A DNA stretch of 64,000 nt. Origin: Saccharothrix luteola (lineage in GTDB: Bacteria; Actinomycetota; Actinomycetes; Mycobacteriales; Pseudonocardiaceae). The notes under the pieces were generated by a model, which was not told where the DNA came from, ran no database searches, and was given only the letters and a program-made list of their open reading frames with translations. The stretch covers positions 62,001 to 126,000 of the forward strand of contig NZ_JAJHUO010000010.1 in assembly GCF_020859565.1 (NCBI RefSeq), written 5' to 3'. The translations under genes were made by a program, and so were the position numbers. Shown here piece after piece: positions 36,816 through 46,800 of the stretch. How positions within the stretch are numbered: position 1 is the first letter of the stretch; every line of letters starts with the position of its first letter.

Positions 36816-37673
36816 TCAGCCCCTCGGCCGGGGCTGGCAGCGCGGGCACGAGTAGGACGAGCGGTTCATGAACGGCTCGCGCCTGATCGCCGTCCCGCAC
36901 CGCCGGCACGGCTCGTCCTCCCGCCCGTACACGGCCAGGGACCGGTCGAAGTAGCCCGACTGGCCGTTCACGTTGACGTAGAGCGCGTCGAACGACGTGC
37001 CGCCCTCGCCGAGCGCCTCGTACATCACCTGCGTGGCGTGCGCGAGCAGCTCGGCGGCCTTGGCCCTGGTCAGCTTGCCCACGGGCCGCAACCCGTGCAG
37101 CCCGGCCCGCCACAGCGCCTCGTCGGCGTAGATGTTCCCCACGCCGGAGACGAGCGTCTGGTCGAGCAGGGCGCGCTTGACCTCGGTCCGCCGCTTCCGC
37201 AGCGCCGCGACCGCCGCGTCGGGGTCGAAGGCCGGATCCATCGGGTCGCGCGCGATGTGCGCCACCGGCTGCGGCAACCGGGCGCCGTCGACCTCGACGA
37301 TCTCCGCCAACGCCAACCCGCCGAACGTGCGCTGGTCGACGAACCGCAGTTCCGGGCCGCCATCGGCGAACCGGACCCGCACCCGCAGGTGCTTCTCGTC
37401 GGGCGCGCCGACGGGCTGGACCAGCATCTGGCCGCTCATGCCGAGGTGCGCGAGCATGGCGTCGCCGCCCGACAGGTCGACCCATAGGTACTTGCCGCGA
37501 CGGCGCGCGGCCTCCAGTCGCTGACCGGTCAGGCGCAGGGCGAAATCCGCCGCACCGGGCAGGTGTCGGCGGATCGCGCGTGGGTGGAGGACTTCTACCG
37601 CTTCGACGGTCCTCCCCGCGACGTGCTCGTGCAGACCTCGGCGGACGACCTCTACCTCGGGCAGCTCGGGCAC
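36816..37673 (-). CDS. mutM: Formamidopyrimidine-DNA glycosylase
   Basis: Removes 8-oxoguanine and FaPy lesions. The 285-residue protein begins (M)[13 protein letters not shown], with the catalytic Pro/Glu at positions 2-3, has [34 protein letters not shown] and the C-terminal zinc finger [10 protein letters not shown]...CPRC. All activity residues are present. GTG start at 37673. It follows rnc and a small gene, the conserved actinobacterial order. Confidence 0.95.
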   Translation of the reverse strand: MPELPEVEVVRRGLHEHVAGRTVEAVEVLHPRAIRRHLPGAADFALRLTGQRLEAARRRGKYLWVDLSGGDAMLAHLGMSGQMLVQPVGAPDEKHLRVRVRFADGGPELRFVDQRTFGGLALAEIVEVDGARLPQPVAHIARDPMDPAFDPDAAVAALRKRRTEVKRALLDQTLVSGVGNIYADEALWRAGLHGLRPVGKLTRAKAAELLAHATQVMYEALGEGGTSFDALYVNVNGQSGYFDRSLAVYGREDEPCRRCGTAIRREPFMNRSSYSCPRCQPRPRG

Positions 37674-37683
37674 CGGCGGGTGA

Positions 37684-37914
37684 TCAGTCCTCGGACTCGC
37701 GCTCGGCGGCGGCGGCCTCGGCCCGCTCCAGCTCTTCGAGCATCTGGTAGGCGGCGGCCTGCGGCTTGGTCGGCTTGAGCACCCAGCCGCCCGCCTGGGC
37801 GGTGTCGCGCACGAGGACCAGGCCCTGGATGCCGCCGTTGCGGCTGGCGTTCAGCGGGCGGGACGGACGCGCCTGGCGGGCGCGCCGGTTCGTCCGGACG
37901 TTCGTGGCATACAT
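37684..37914 (-). CDS. Small conserved protein between rnc and mutM, 76 residues
   Basis: Not recognised by function. The 76-residue protein starts [18 protein letters not shown] (basic), has a central [20 protein letters not shown] and an acidic helical end ([19 protein letters not shown]). It lies seven bases after rnc and ten before mutM in the same direction, so it must be translated with them if real. The basic head and acidic tail suggest RNA or ribosome contact, a guess only. Confidence 0.6.
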   Translation of the reverse strand: MYATNVRTNRRARQARPSRPLNASRNGGIQGLVLVRDTAQAGGWVLKPTKPQAAAYQMLEELERAEAAAAERESED

Positions 37915-37921
37915 TTCGGCG

Positions 37922-38743
37922 TCAGTCTTCCTGAGTAGGTGAAGCCTGAGGTGAAGCCTGGGATGAAGCCTGCGTGGCCGAGCCGGGCGCGTGGCCGTTC
38001 CCGGACGCGCCGGTCTCCTCGGCGCGGACCCGTTCGTGCAGCACCCGGTAGGCGGCCTCGGCCGCCTTCTGCTCGGCTTCCTTCTTCGTTTTCCCGTCGC
38101 CGGTCCCGTAGGCCTGGCCACCGACGAGCACCGTGGCGGTGAACTCCTTGCGGTGGTCCGGGCCCTGGTCGTCCACCCGGTACTCGGGGACGCCCAGACC
38201 GGCGGACGCGGTCAGCTCCTGGAGACTCGTCTTCCAGTCCAGTCCAGCACCTCGAAGTGGCGCTTCCGCCAACAACGGGTCGAACAGGTGGTGAACGAGT
38301 TGACGCGCGGTCTCGATGCCGAACTGCAGGTACACCGCGCCGATGACGGCTTCCAGGCCGTCCGCGAGGATGCTCGCCTTGTCCCTGCCGCCGGTCAGCT
38401 CCTCGCCGCGACCGAGCAGCAGGTGCCCGCCCAACCCGTCGTCGCCGAGACCTCGGGCCACGCCCGCCAGGGCGTGCATGTTCACCACGCTCGCGCGGAG
38501 CTTGGCGAGCTGGCCCTCGGGCAGCTCGGGGTGCGTGCGGTACAGGTGGTCGGTGACGACGAGGCCGAGCACCGCGTCGCCGAGGAACTCCAGTCGCTCG
38601 TTCGGCGGCAGCCCGCCGTTCTCGTACGCGTACGACCGGTGTGTGAGCGCGAGCGTCAGCAGCTCGGCGTCCAACGGGACGCCGAGCGCTTCGATCAACG
38701 GGGCGCGGTCGGCGGACCGACCGCGCGACGACCTACCCCCCAC
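37922..38743 (-). CDS. rnc: Ribonuclease III
   Basis: Cuts double-stranded RNA in rRNA and mRNA processing. The 273-residue protein has the signature [16 protein letters not shown], the second acidic site [16 protein letters not shown] and a C-terminal dsRNA-binding domain ([16 protein letters not shown] to [16 protein letters not shown]). The last 35 residues are a Gln/Ala/Ser/Pro-rich tail from short direct repeats of GAAGCCTG-type DNA (37940-37970). GTG at 38743 is the start; it follows rpmF. Confidence 0.94.
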   Translation of the reverse strand: MGGRSSRGRSADRAPLIEALGVPLDAELLTLALTHRSYAYENGGLPPNERLEFLGDAVLGLVVTDHLYRTHPELPEGQLAKLRASVVNMHALAGVARGLGDDGLGGHLLLGRGEELTGGRDKASILADGLEAVIGAVYLQFGIETARQLVHHLFDPLLAEAPLRGAGLDWKTSLQELTASAGLGVPEYRVDDQGPDHRKEFTATVLVGGQAYGTGDGKTKKEAEQKAAEAAYRVLHERVRAEETGASGNGHAPGSATQASSQASPQASPTQED

Positions 38744-38773
38744 GATTCGCCGCTACCTTCGCCAGAGGGGTGA

Positions 38774-38956
38774 TCAGGCCGGCTGGACGACCTGGCGGCC
38801 GTCGTACTGACCGCAGGCCGGGCAGGCGATGTGCTGCGGCTTCGGCTGGCGGCAGGCCCTGTTCTGGCAAGCCACCAGGTGCACAGCACTGGTCTTCCAC
38901 TGAGCGCGGCGCGAGCGCGTGTTCGAGCGCGACATCTTCCGCTTCGGGACGGCCAC
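38774..38956 (-). CDS. rpmF: 50S ribosomal protein L32 (zinc-binding form)
   Basis: A 60-residue protein starting [19 protein letters not shown]. Four cysteines (VACQNRAC and ACPACG) give the zinc-ribbon, C+ type; zinc-free paralogues, where present, are usually Zur-controlled and located elsewhere. Two bases separate it from yceD. Confidence 0.95.
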   Translation of the reverse strand: MAVPKRKMSRSNTRSRRAQWKTSAVHLVACQNRACRQPKPQHIACPACGQYDGRQVVQPA

Positions 38957-38958
38957 GA

Positions 38959-39546
38959 CTAGTTCTCCTCTGGATTGTCACGATTCCCGTCGATCCGCTC
39001 TTGCAGGGCGGCCCAACGGGGGTCAATCGTCTCATGCCCGTGGTCGGGGCCGAGATCAGCCAGCCTGCCGCCGCAGTCGACGCACAGCCCGAGGCAGTCC
39101 GGCGAGCACAGCGGCACCTGTGGCAGCGCGAGCACGATGGCGTCGCGCACCACGGGTTCGAGGTCGATCAGGTCGTCGTGCAGACGGCTGACCTCGTCCT
39201 CTTCGGTCGTCTCGTCGGTGGCGCTGTCCGGGTACGCGTACAGCTCGGTCAGCTCCACCTCGACCTCCGCGGACAGCGGATCGAGGCACCGCGAGCACTC
39301 GCCCTCGACCACCGTCGCGGCCGTGCCCGTCACGAGCACGCCTTCGACCACCGATTCCAGCAGGAGGTCGAGTTCGACGTCGCCCCCCGCCGGCACCGCG
39401 ATCACGCCGAGAAGGCCGACGCCCTCCGCGGGCACCGTCCTGCGCAACCCGCGGCTGGAGCCCGCACGACGCCCGAGGTCCCTGGTGTCGATGACCCAGG
39501 GCCCGGTCGCTGTGGGACGCGCGGAGGCGTGACGATGCTCAGACAT
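38959..39546 (-). CDS. yceD: YceD/DUF177 protein
   Basis: A 195-residue protein of the family that accompanies rpmF in most bacteria and is linked to 23S rRNA or L32 handling. CSRCLDPL and [14 protein letters not shown] supply the conserved cysteines. Acidic stretches fill the C-terminus. Corresponds in position to M. tuberculosis Rv2926c. Confidence 0.88.
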   Translation of the reverse strand: MSEHRHASARPTATGPWVIDTRDLGRRAGSSRGLRRTVPAEGVGLLGVIAVPAGGDVELDLLLESVVEGVLVTGTAATVVEGECSRCLDPLSAEVEVELTELYAYPDSATDETTEEDEVSRLHDDLIDLEPVVRDAIVLALPQVPLCSPDCLGLCVDCGGRLADLGPDHGHETIDPRWAALQERIDGNRDNPEEN

Positions 39547-39650
39547 GATGTTTGGTGTGCCGTCGGGGACTTACCACGACCAGCCGGTCAAGGGTACGGG
39601 ACAACGGGCTTCGGAGTGAAATCGGCTGGTCGGGGCTTCGTCCGGTCGGG

Positions 39651-40367
39651 TCATTCGTGGTAGTCGAACGGTGCGGCGGCGCTCGCGACGGCCGGGCCGC
39701 GCAGGTGCGAGCGACCCTTCCCGACGCTGCGCAGGGTGTGCGCGAGCAGGTCCTCGAAGTCGGCCAGCTTGCCGTCCACGTACGCGTCGCACTCGCTGCG
39801 CAGCCGGATGGCCTCCGTCCGGGCGGCGTCCAGCACGCGGCCGGCCTCGGCGTGCGCGGCCTGCACGACCTCGGTCCCGTCGACCAGGCGCGCCTGCTCC
39901 GCCCGGCCCTCCTCGATCGCGCGCTCGTAGTTGGCCCGGCCCGCCTGGACCATGCGGTCGGCCTCGGCGTGCGCCCGGCCCACCAGGTCCTCGTACTCCT
40001 GGCGGCCCGCGGAGACGGTCCGCTGCGCCTGGTCCTCGGCCTCGGCGACCATCCGCTCGGCCCGGGCCCGCGCCTCGGACAGCATCCGCTCGGCCTCGTG
40101 CTGCGCCTCGGCGACCATCCGCTCGGAGTCCGACCGCGCCTTGCTCAGCGCCTGGTCCGCGTCGTGCTGCGCCTTGCCGACCAGCTCGTCGCGGTGGTCG
40201 AGCACGTCCTGGGCGTCGTCCAGCTCCGCCGGGATGGCGTCGCGCACGTCGTCGAGGAGTTCGAGCACGTCGCCGCGCGGCACGACGCACCCGGAGGTCA
40301 TCGGCACGCCACGCGCTTCCTCGACGATCGTGACCAGCTCGTCGAGGGCCTCGAACACCCGGTACAC
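39651..40367 (-). CDS. sepIVA: DivIVA-like septation protein SepIVA
   Basis: A 238-residue coiled-coil protein. The N-terminus (YRVFEALDELVTIVEEARG) is followed by a long Ala/Glu/Arg heptad region (about residues 60-200) and a short tail. Position upstream of yceD/rnc and sequence character match Rv2927c (SepIVA), a cytoplasmic protein needed for septation in mycobacteria. GAGGAG precedes GTG 40367. The role here is by synteny. Confidence 0.8.
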   Translation of the reverse strand: MYRVFEALDELVTIVEEARGVPMTSGCVVPRGDVLELLDDVRDAIPAELDDAQDVLDHRDELVGKAQHDADQALSKARSDSERMVAEAQHEAERMLSEARARAERMVAEAEDQAQRTVSAGRQEYEDLVGRAHAEADRMVQAGRANYERAIEEGRAEQARLVDGTEVVQAAHAEAGRVLDAARTEAIRLRSECDAYVDGKLADFEDLLAHTLRSVGKGRSHLRGPAVASAAAPFDYHE

Positions 40368-40454
40368 GTCTCACTCCTCGCGCCCACAGCAGTACCCGTC
40401 CTAGTGTGCCCTGCCGATCTCCTCGCCGCCGGGAGATCGGCAGGGCGTGTCCGG

Positions 40455-40883
40455 CTAACGGGTGATGTCCACCAGGACGAAGCTCGCGTAGTGGTCCGAC
40501 GTGTAGAAGTACAGCTTCGGGGTGGCGTTGCCGGTCACGATCCGCCGCGCGCCGCGGGTGGAGACGCCGGGCGTCTTGACCGTGTACTCCCGGTAGTAGC
40601 CGGTCGAGCACGCCGGGAGGATGCCCTCGCGGTTGTAGAAGGTCTGGTTGTCCTGCGGATACGGGTACGGCCCGCCCCGCTGGATCAGCCTGACGGTGTC
40701 GGTCGCCTGCACGGGCAGGGCGGACAGCGCGACCTTGCGGAAGCCGGACGTGTCACCGCAGGCCGCCTGCGCGACCGCGACCGACTCGGCCGCGACCGCC
40801 TGGGTCGACGTGGTGAACGTGCCCGCGAGGACCAGCAGCAGGGAGAGCAGCACCTTCGCGGTGCGCGATGTGATCTCGCTCAT
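40455..40883 (-). CDS. Secreted RNase Sa/T1-type guanyl ribonuclease
   Basis: A 142-residue secreted microbial ribonuclease. The signal peptide ends near QAVAAES. The mature part matches RNase Sa: VALSALPVQATDTVRLIQRG, GPYPYPQDNQTFYNREGILP, YYREYTVKTPG (catalytic Glu), GARRIVTG (Arg) and SDHYASFVLVD (His). RNase Sa's terminal disulfide partner is absent; cysteines sit at QAACGD and LPACST instead. No barstar-like gene is adjacent. ATG 40883 is used; GTG 40904 is an alternative. Confidence 0.85.
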   Translation of the reverse strand: MSEITSRTAKVLLSLLLVLAGTFTTSTQAVAAESVAVAQAACGDTSGFRKVALSALPVQATDTVRLIQRGGPYPYPQDNQTFYNREGILPACSTGYYREYTVKTPGVSTRGARRIVTGNATPKLYFYTSDHYASFVLVDITR

Positions 40884-40948
40884 GCCAGTGAACGCTAACC
40901 ACACCGAGCGAAGAAGAGGCGGTCCTCAAGTTAACGGACCGTGACCGG

Positions 40949-41431
40949 TCAGCGACCCTCCGCGAGCCGGGCGGCGAGCCGGTCCTTGATCGTGGGCGGC
41001 AGCAGGCTGCTCACGTCGCCCCCGTAGGTCGCCACGTCCTTGACCAGGGAGCTGGCCAGGAAGCTGTAGATCGGGTTCGTCGGCATGAACAGCGTCTCGA
41101 CCCCGGTGAGCTGGTGGTTCATCTGCGCCATCTGCAGCTCGTAGTCGTAGTCGCTGACCGCGCGCAGGCCCTTGACGATGGCCTTGATGTCGTTCTCCAG
41201 GCAGTAGTCGACCAGCAGGCCGTGCCAGGCGTCGACGCGGACGTTCGGCCACTGCGCGGTCACCTCGCGCAGCATTTCCGTGCGCTCCTCCACCGAGAAC
41301 AACGTCTTCTTGTTCTTGTTGATGAGCACGGCGACGACGACTTCGTCGAAGAGCTTCGCCGCTCTGCCGATGATGTCCAGGTGTCCGTTGGTGGCCGGGT
41401 CGTAGGAGCCGGGGCACACGGCACGCGTCAT
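40949..41431 (-). CDS. coaD: Phosphopantetheine adenylyltransferase
   Basis: Fourth step of coenzyme A synthesis. The 160-residue protein has the nucleotidyl-transferase motif CPGSYDPATNGHLDII, INKNKKTLFS, KGLRAVSDYDYELQMAQMN and TNPIYSFLASSLVKDVA. ATG 41431 is the start; upstream frame has no homology. Follows rsmD as in other actinobacteria. Confidence 0.95.
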   Translation of the reverse strand: MTRAVCPGSYDPATNGHLDIIGRAAKLFDEVVVAVLINKNKKTLFSVEERTEMLREVTAQWPNVRVDAWHGLLVDYCLENDIKAIVKGLRAVSDYDYELQMAQMNHQLTGVETLFMPTNPIYSFLASSLVKDVATYGGDVSSLLPPTIKDRLAARLAEGR

Positions 41432-41485
41432 GGTTTCGGACGGTAGCACCCGATCGGACGCGTCCACTCCGGTGCGTGGTCGGCA

Positions 41486-42052
41486 TCACCCGGAGGCGTC
41501 AACCTGTTCGGCCCAGTGCAGCGCGGTGTCGCCGTATCGCTTGCTGCGCAACGATTCCACGGGACTCGGCCAAATCGGTTCAGGGCTGCGCGCGCCGCGT
41601 TCCACGACGATCAGCGACCCGGGTTTCGTCCAACCGTTCGTGACCAGCGACGCGAGGAGCCGGTTGAGCTGCTCGTCCGTCACCGCGTAGGGCGGATCGG
41701 CGAAGACGACGTCGCACGCCACCTCCGCCGCACCGCCCACGACGGCCTCCGCGGTGCGGTTCACCACCGTCGCGCCGGGCAGCGCGACCACCTTGGCGTT
41801 GCTCTTCAGGACTTCGGCAGCCCGCTTGTCCGACTCCACGAACGTGGCGCTCACCGCACCCCGCGACAACGCCTCGAACCCGAGCGCCCCCGACCCCGCG
41901 TACAGGTCGAGCACCACCGCGCCGTCCAGGTCGACCAGCGTCTCCAACGAGCTGAACAACGCCTCCCGAACCCGGTCGGAGGTGGGACGCGTACCCCTGG
42001 GCGGCACTTGCAGCCGGCGGCCACCGGCGGCGCCCGCGACGATCCTGGTCAC
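41486..42052 (-). CDS. rsmD: 16S rRNA (guanine966-N2)-methyltransferase
   Basis: A 188-residue SAM-dependent methyltransferase: AGGRRLQVPPRGTRPTSDRV, VLDLYAGSGALGFEALSRGA (SAM site) and the catalytic VFADPPYAV. GTG 42052 is the start. Four bases separate it from the hydrolase upstream. Confidence 0.93.
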   Translation of the reverse strand: MTRIVAGAAGGRRLQVPPRGTRPTSDRVREALFSSLETLVDLDGAVVLDLYAGSGALGFEALSRGAVSATFVESDKRAAEVLKSNAKVVALPGATVVNRTAEAVVGGAAEVACDVVFADPPYAVTDEQLNRLLASLVTNGWTKPGSLIVVERGARSPEPIWPSPVESLRSKRYGDTALHWAEQVDASG

Positions 42053-42056
42053 CGGG

Positions 42057-43145
42057 TCATCGTCCCACCGCGAGCGCCTGCCACCACCCGTCGACCTCCG
42101 GCGGCTGCTCCACGTCGATCCGCTCGCCGGGCCGCGGCACGGCCAACGGCACCCCGTGCGCCTTCGCCTCGCGCCACACCCGGTCGACCGGCTCGGACCA
42201 GTCGTGGAACGCCAGGTTGAAGGTCGCCCAGTGCACCGGGATCAACAGCCCGCCCCGCACGTCCCGGTGCGCCGTCACACCTTCCTCCGGCGTCATGTGG
42301 ATGTCCGGCCACCCGGGCCCGTAAGCACCGATCTGGATCAGAGAGGCGTCGAACGGACCGTGCTCCTCGCCGATCGCCCGGTAACCGTCGAAGTAACCGG
42401 TGTCACCGCTGTAGTAGACCCGGTGCGCCGGCCCCTTCAAGACCCACGACGCCCACAGCGTGTTGTCCCGCTGGAAGCCCCGGCCGGAGAAGTGCTGCGC
42501 CGCCGTGGCCACCAACGTGACGCCGGCCACCTCGTGGGACTCGTCCCAGTCCAGCTCCACGATCCGGTGCTCGGGCACGTCCCACCGGCGCAGGTGCGCC
42601 CCGATGCCGAGCGGCACCACGAACACCGCGTCCGTGTCCCCGGTCAGCGCACGCACCGTCGCCAGGTCGAGGTGGTCGTAGTGGTCGTGCGAGATCACCA
42701 CCGCGTCCACCGGCCCCACCTCGTGCAACGAGTGCGGCACCGGGTGCAACCGCCGCGGACCGACCACTTGCGACGGTGAGACCCGCTCACTCCACACGGG
42801 GTCGATCAGGACCCGTGCGCCGTCGATCTCCACCAACGTCGACGCGTGCCCGTACCAGGTGATGTGCAACCCGTCCGCCGAGCCGACGCCCGGCGGGACC
42901 AGCGGCACCTCACCCACCGGCCGCCGCTGCTGCCCACCGAAGAACATCTCCCGCACCGTCCCGGCCGCGCCGTCCGGCATCGTCCGCGTGCTCGCCGCGT
43001 TGTGGAACTTCCCGTCGCGATACCGGGGCGACCGCCGCACCCGCTCCCCACCGGGCTTCCCACCCAACGCCAACGACACATCCCGCGCCGCCCAGGCGAC
43101 AACACCGGCCGTGAGAGCGAACAACCCGACAGCGACCTTCTTCAT
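42057..43145 (-). CDS. Metallo-beta-lactamase-fold hydrolase (UlaG/NAPE-PLD-like)
   Basis: A 362-residue protein with one N-terminal membrane or signal segment (KKVAVGLFALTAGVVAWAA) and a metallo-beta-lactamase domain: ITWYGHASTLVEIDGARVLIDPVWSER-like opening, SHDHYDHLD (zinc ligands), FSGRGFQRD, YYSGDTGYFDGY and PVHWATFNL. The order of motifs fits the N-acyl-phosphatidylethanolamine phospholipase D/RomA group. Substrate unknown; likely faces the outside. Confidence 0.8.
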   Translation of the reverse strand: MKKVAVGLFALTAGVVAWAARDVSLALGGKPGGERVRRSPRYRDGKFHNAASTRTMPDGAAGTVREMFFGGQQRRPVGEVPLVPPGVGSADGLHITWYGHASTLVEIDGARVLIDPVWSERVSPSQVVGPRRLHPVPHSLHEVGPVDAVVISHDHYDHLDLATVRALTGDTDAVFVVPLGIGAHLRRWDVPEHRIVELDWDESHEVAGVTLVATAAQHFSGRGFQRDNTLWASWVLKGPAHRVYYSGDTGYFDGYRAIGEEHGPFDASLIQIGAYGPGWPDIHMTPEEGVTAHRDVRGGLLIPVHWATFNLAFHDWSEPVDRVWREAKAHGVPLAVPRPGERIDVEQPPEVDGWWQALAVGR

Positions 43146-43208
43146 GCCACCACCAACGCCAACCGGAACGCCCCGGTTCCCCCGAACGCCCGATGTGGCC
43201 GCGAACAC

Positions 43209-43583
43209 TCACCCGCGCTCCGCTTTCCGCACATCACGCCTGAACCACAGAAAATCCACCACCACCGCCATACCGAAGATCACCCAGGCGACCACGGCCA
43301 CCACCCACGTCACCAATCCGGACCACACCAACGCCACCGCCACCGCCACACCCGCCGCCAGTGACGCCAACCGACTGCGCCCCAGCCGATCGTGCACGAA
43401 CCACCACCCAATCGACCGCCCCCGGACCGCCGGCTCCACAGCCCGCGTCGGCCACCGGTCACCAGCCGCCCCACCAACCCACTCACCAGCCAACAGCGCC
43501 ACGAAGTACAACCACGCCGGAAGCACCACCGACAACCCCGCCGCAACCACCACCGCCACACCAACGATCACTACAACCCTCAC
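43209..43583 (-). CDS. Small membrane protein
   Basis: A probable 124-residue membrane protein of unknown role: VVVIVGVAVVVAAGLSVVLP, then WLYFVALLAGEWVGG, a loop with DRWPTRAVEPAVRGRSIGWW, and two more hydrophobic stretches before a charged FRRDVRKAERG end. The start is uncertain; GTG 43583 follows GGGGGAGGC closely, GTG 43571 follows GAGGG. Val/Gly-rich frames of this kind can be artefacts, so confidence is limited. Confidence 0.45.
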   Translation of the reverse strand: MRVVVIVGVAVVVAAGLSVVLPAWLYFVALLAGEWVGGAAGDRWPTRAVEPAVRGRSIGWWFVHDRLGRSRLASLAAGVAVAVALVWSGLVTWVVAVVAWVIFGMAVVVDFLWFRRDVRKAERG

Positions 43584-43661
43584 GCCTCCCCCACCCCCTC
43601 CCACAGCAATCACGCTGCGCCGGCCACCCACAACGGACCCGAAACCACCCCACCGAGGCCC

Positions 43662-43785
43662 GATTTGACATGGGTTCGGGTGCCACAGACCGGAGGAAGC
43701 CGGGCAGGCTCGGCGGGTGCTTCTTCCGCCATGCCTGCCCGGCTTTGGCCTGCCTTGGGTGCCCGTAAGGGCCCCATGTCGAATC
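43662..43785. repeat. Long imperfect inverted repeat downstream of pyc
   Basis: Outer arms GATTTGACATGGG (43662-43674) and CCCATGTCGAATC (43773-43785) pair at 12 of 13 positions, and inner arms GCCGGGCAGGC (43699-43709) and GCCTGCCCGGC (43733-43743) pair perfectly. The element could fold into a long hairpin that ends pyc transcription or may be a dispersed non-autonomous repeat. The remaining 43786-43877 is low-complexity GACCAGCCGACC-type sequence. Confidence 0.7.
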
Positions 43786-43877
43786 GAGCCGGCCTCAACC
43801 CGAAGCAGCCGACCCGAACTCGACCCGACCAGCCGACCTAACCCCGACCAGCCGACCCGACCCGAGCCGAGCCCCAC

Positions 43878-46800
43878 TCACTCCAGGACGATCAACAAAT
43901 CCCCACCCTCGACCTGCTGCACCCCACGCACCGCCAACCGCTTCACCCGCCCGGCCTTGGGCGCGGTGATCGCGGCCTCCATCTTCATCGCCTCGATCGT
44001 CGCGATCGTCTGCCCGACCTCGACCTCTTCGTCCTCCGCCACGCTCGGCGTGACGACACCGGCGAACGGCGCCGCGACGTGCCCCGGGTTTGCCCGGTCC
44101 GCCTTCTCCGCCACCGGCACCTCGGCCGCGATCGAGCGGTCGCGCACCTGGATCGGCCGCAACTGCCCGTTCAACGTCGCCATCACCGTGCGGATACCGC
44201 GCTCGTCCGCCTCACCGATGGCCTCCAGCCCGATCAGCAGCCGCACACCCGGCTCCAGGTCGACCTGGTACTCCTCCCCGGGCTTGAGCCCGTAGAAGAA
44301 GTCCTTGCTGCCGAGCACGCTCGTGTCCCCGTACGCGTCCCGGTGCGCCAGGAACTCCTTCGTCGGCGCCGGGAACAGCAACCTGTTGAGCGTCCCCCGC
44401 CGGTCGTGCTCCAACCCCTTCACGTCGTCCTCGGTCAGCTCCGCCACGCCCTTCGGCGCGGCACGCCCCTGCAACGCCCTGCTCCGGAACGGCTCCGGCC
44501 ACCCGCCGGGCGGGTCGCCCAGCTCACCGTGCAGGAACCCGATCACCGACGCCGGGATGTCGAACCGACCGGGGTCGGCCTCGAACTCCTTGGGCGAGAC
44601 ACCGGCTCCGACCAGGTGCAACGCCAGGTCGCCCACGACCTTGGACGACGGCGTCACCTTCACGAGCCGACCGAGCATCCGGTCGGCCGCCGCGTACATG
44701 GACTCGATCTCCTCGAACTTCTGCCCGAGCCCGAGCGCGACCGCCTGCGTCCGCAGGTTCGACAGCTGCCCACCGGGGATCTCGTGCGAGTACACCCGCC
44801 CCGTCGGCCCGGGGATCCCCGACTCGAACGGCGCGTAGACCTTGCGCACCGACTCCCAGTACGGCTCCAGGTCGCAGACCGCCCGCAGGTCCAGACCGGT
44901 CGCCCGGTCCGTGTAGTCCGTCGCCGCCACGATCGCCGACAACGGCGGCTGCGACGTGGTGCCCGCCATCGACGCCACCGCGCCGTCCACCGCGTCCACC
45001 CCGGACTGGATGGCCGCCAGGTACGTGGCGAGCTGCCCACCCGCCGTGTCGTGCGTGTGCAGGTGCACCGGCAGGTCGAACTCCTTGCGCAACGCCGTCA
45101 CCAACCGCGCCGCCGCCGGCGGGCGCAGCAGGCCCGCCATGTCCTTCACCGCGAGGACGTGCGCACCGGCCCCCACGATCTGCTCGGCCAGCTTCAGGTA
45201 GTAGTCGAGCGTGTAGATCCGCTCGTCCGGGTTCGAGAGGTCCGACGTGTAGCAGAGGCACACCTCGGCCACCGCCGTGCCCGTCTCGCGCACCGCCTCG
45301 ATCGCCGGCCGCATCTGCTCCACGTCGTTCAGCGCGTCGAAGATGCGGAAGACGTCGATACCCGTCTTCGTCGCTTCCTCGACGAACGCGCTGGTCACCG
45401 CCTCGGGGTACGGCGTGTAGCCCACCGTGTTCCGGCCGCGCAGCAGCATCTGCAGCGTGATGTTCGGCACCGCCTCACGCAGCGCCGCCAGCCGCTCCCA
45501 CGGGTCCTCGGCCAGGAACCGCAGCGCCACGTCGTACGTCGCGCCGCCCCACGCCTCCAACGACAGCAGCTGGGGCGCCATCCGCGCCACGTGCGGCGCG
45601 ATGGCCAGCAGGTCCTTCGTCCGCACCCGCGTCGCCAACAACGACTGGTGCGCGTCGCGGAACGTGGTGTCGGTGACCGCCAGGGCCTTGCTCTCCCGCA
45701 GCCAGCGGGCGAAGCCCTCCGGCCCCAGCTCGTCCAGCTTCTGCTTCGACCCCGCCGGCGGCTCGGCGTTCAGGTCGACCACCGGCAGCTTCACCTTCGG
45801 GTCCACGACGGACGGGCGCGGGCCGTTCGGCTTGTTCACCGTCACGTCGGCCAGGTAGGTCAGCATCCGCGTGCCGCGGTCGGCGGAGTGCCGCGCGGTC
45901 AGCAGGTGGGGCCGCTTCTCGATGAACGACGTCGTGACGCGACCCTCGTAGAAGTCCGGGTCGTCCAGCACCGCCTGGATGAACGGGATGTTCGTGGACA
46001 CGCCCCGGATGCGGAACTCGGCCACCGCGCGCCGCGCCCGCGCCACCGCGGCGGAGAACGTCCGACCGCGGCACGTCAGCTTGACCAGCATCGAGTCGAA
46101 GTGCGCGCCGATGACCGTGCCCGCGCCGGTCGTGCCGCCGTCCAGCCGGATGCCCGAGCCGCCCGGCGAGCGGTAGGCGCTGATCATGCCGGTGTCCGGG
46201 CGGAAGCCGTTGGCCGGGTCCTCCGTGGTGATGCGGCACTGCAAGGCTGCGCCGCGCAGCTGCACGGTCTCCTGGCTCAGGCCGAGGTCGTCCAGCGTCT
46301 CGCCGCCCGCGATGCGCATCTGCGACTGCACCAGGTCCACGTCGGTGACCTCTTCGGTGACCGTGTGCTCGACCTGGATGCGGGGGTTCATCTCGATGAA
46401 GACGTAGTTGCCGTTCGGGTCGAGCAGGAACTCGACGGTGCCCGCGTTGCGGTAGCCGATGTGCCGGGCGAACTTGACCGCGTCGGCGCAGATCCGGTCG
46501 CGCAGCTCGGGCGCGAGGTTCGGCGCGGGCGCGATCTCGATGACCTTCTGGTGGCGGCGCTGCACCGAGCAGTCGCGCTCGAACAGGTGCATCACGTTGC
46601 CCTCGCCGTCGGCGAGGATCTGCACCTCGATGTGCCGCGGCTCGACCACCGCCTGCTCCAGGAACACCGTCGGGTCGCCGAACGCCGACTCCGCCTCGCG
46701 CGACGCGGCTTCCAGGGCTTCCCTGAGCGCGGCGGGCTCTTCGACCCGCCGCATGCCGCGCCCGCCACCGCCCGCGACGGCCTTCACGAACACCGGGAAC

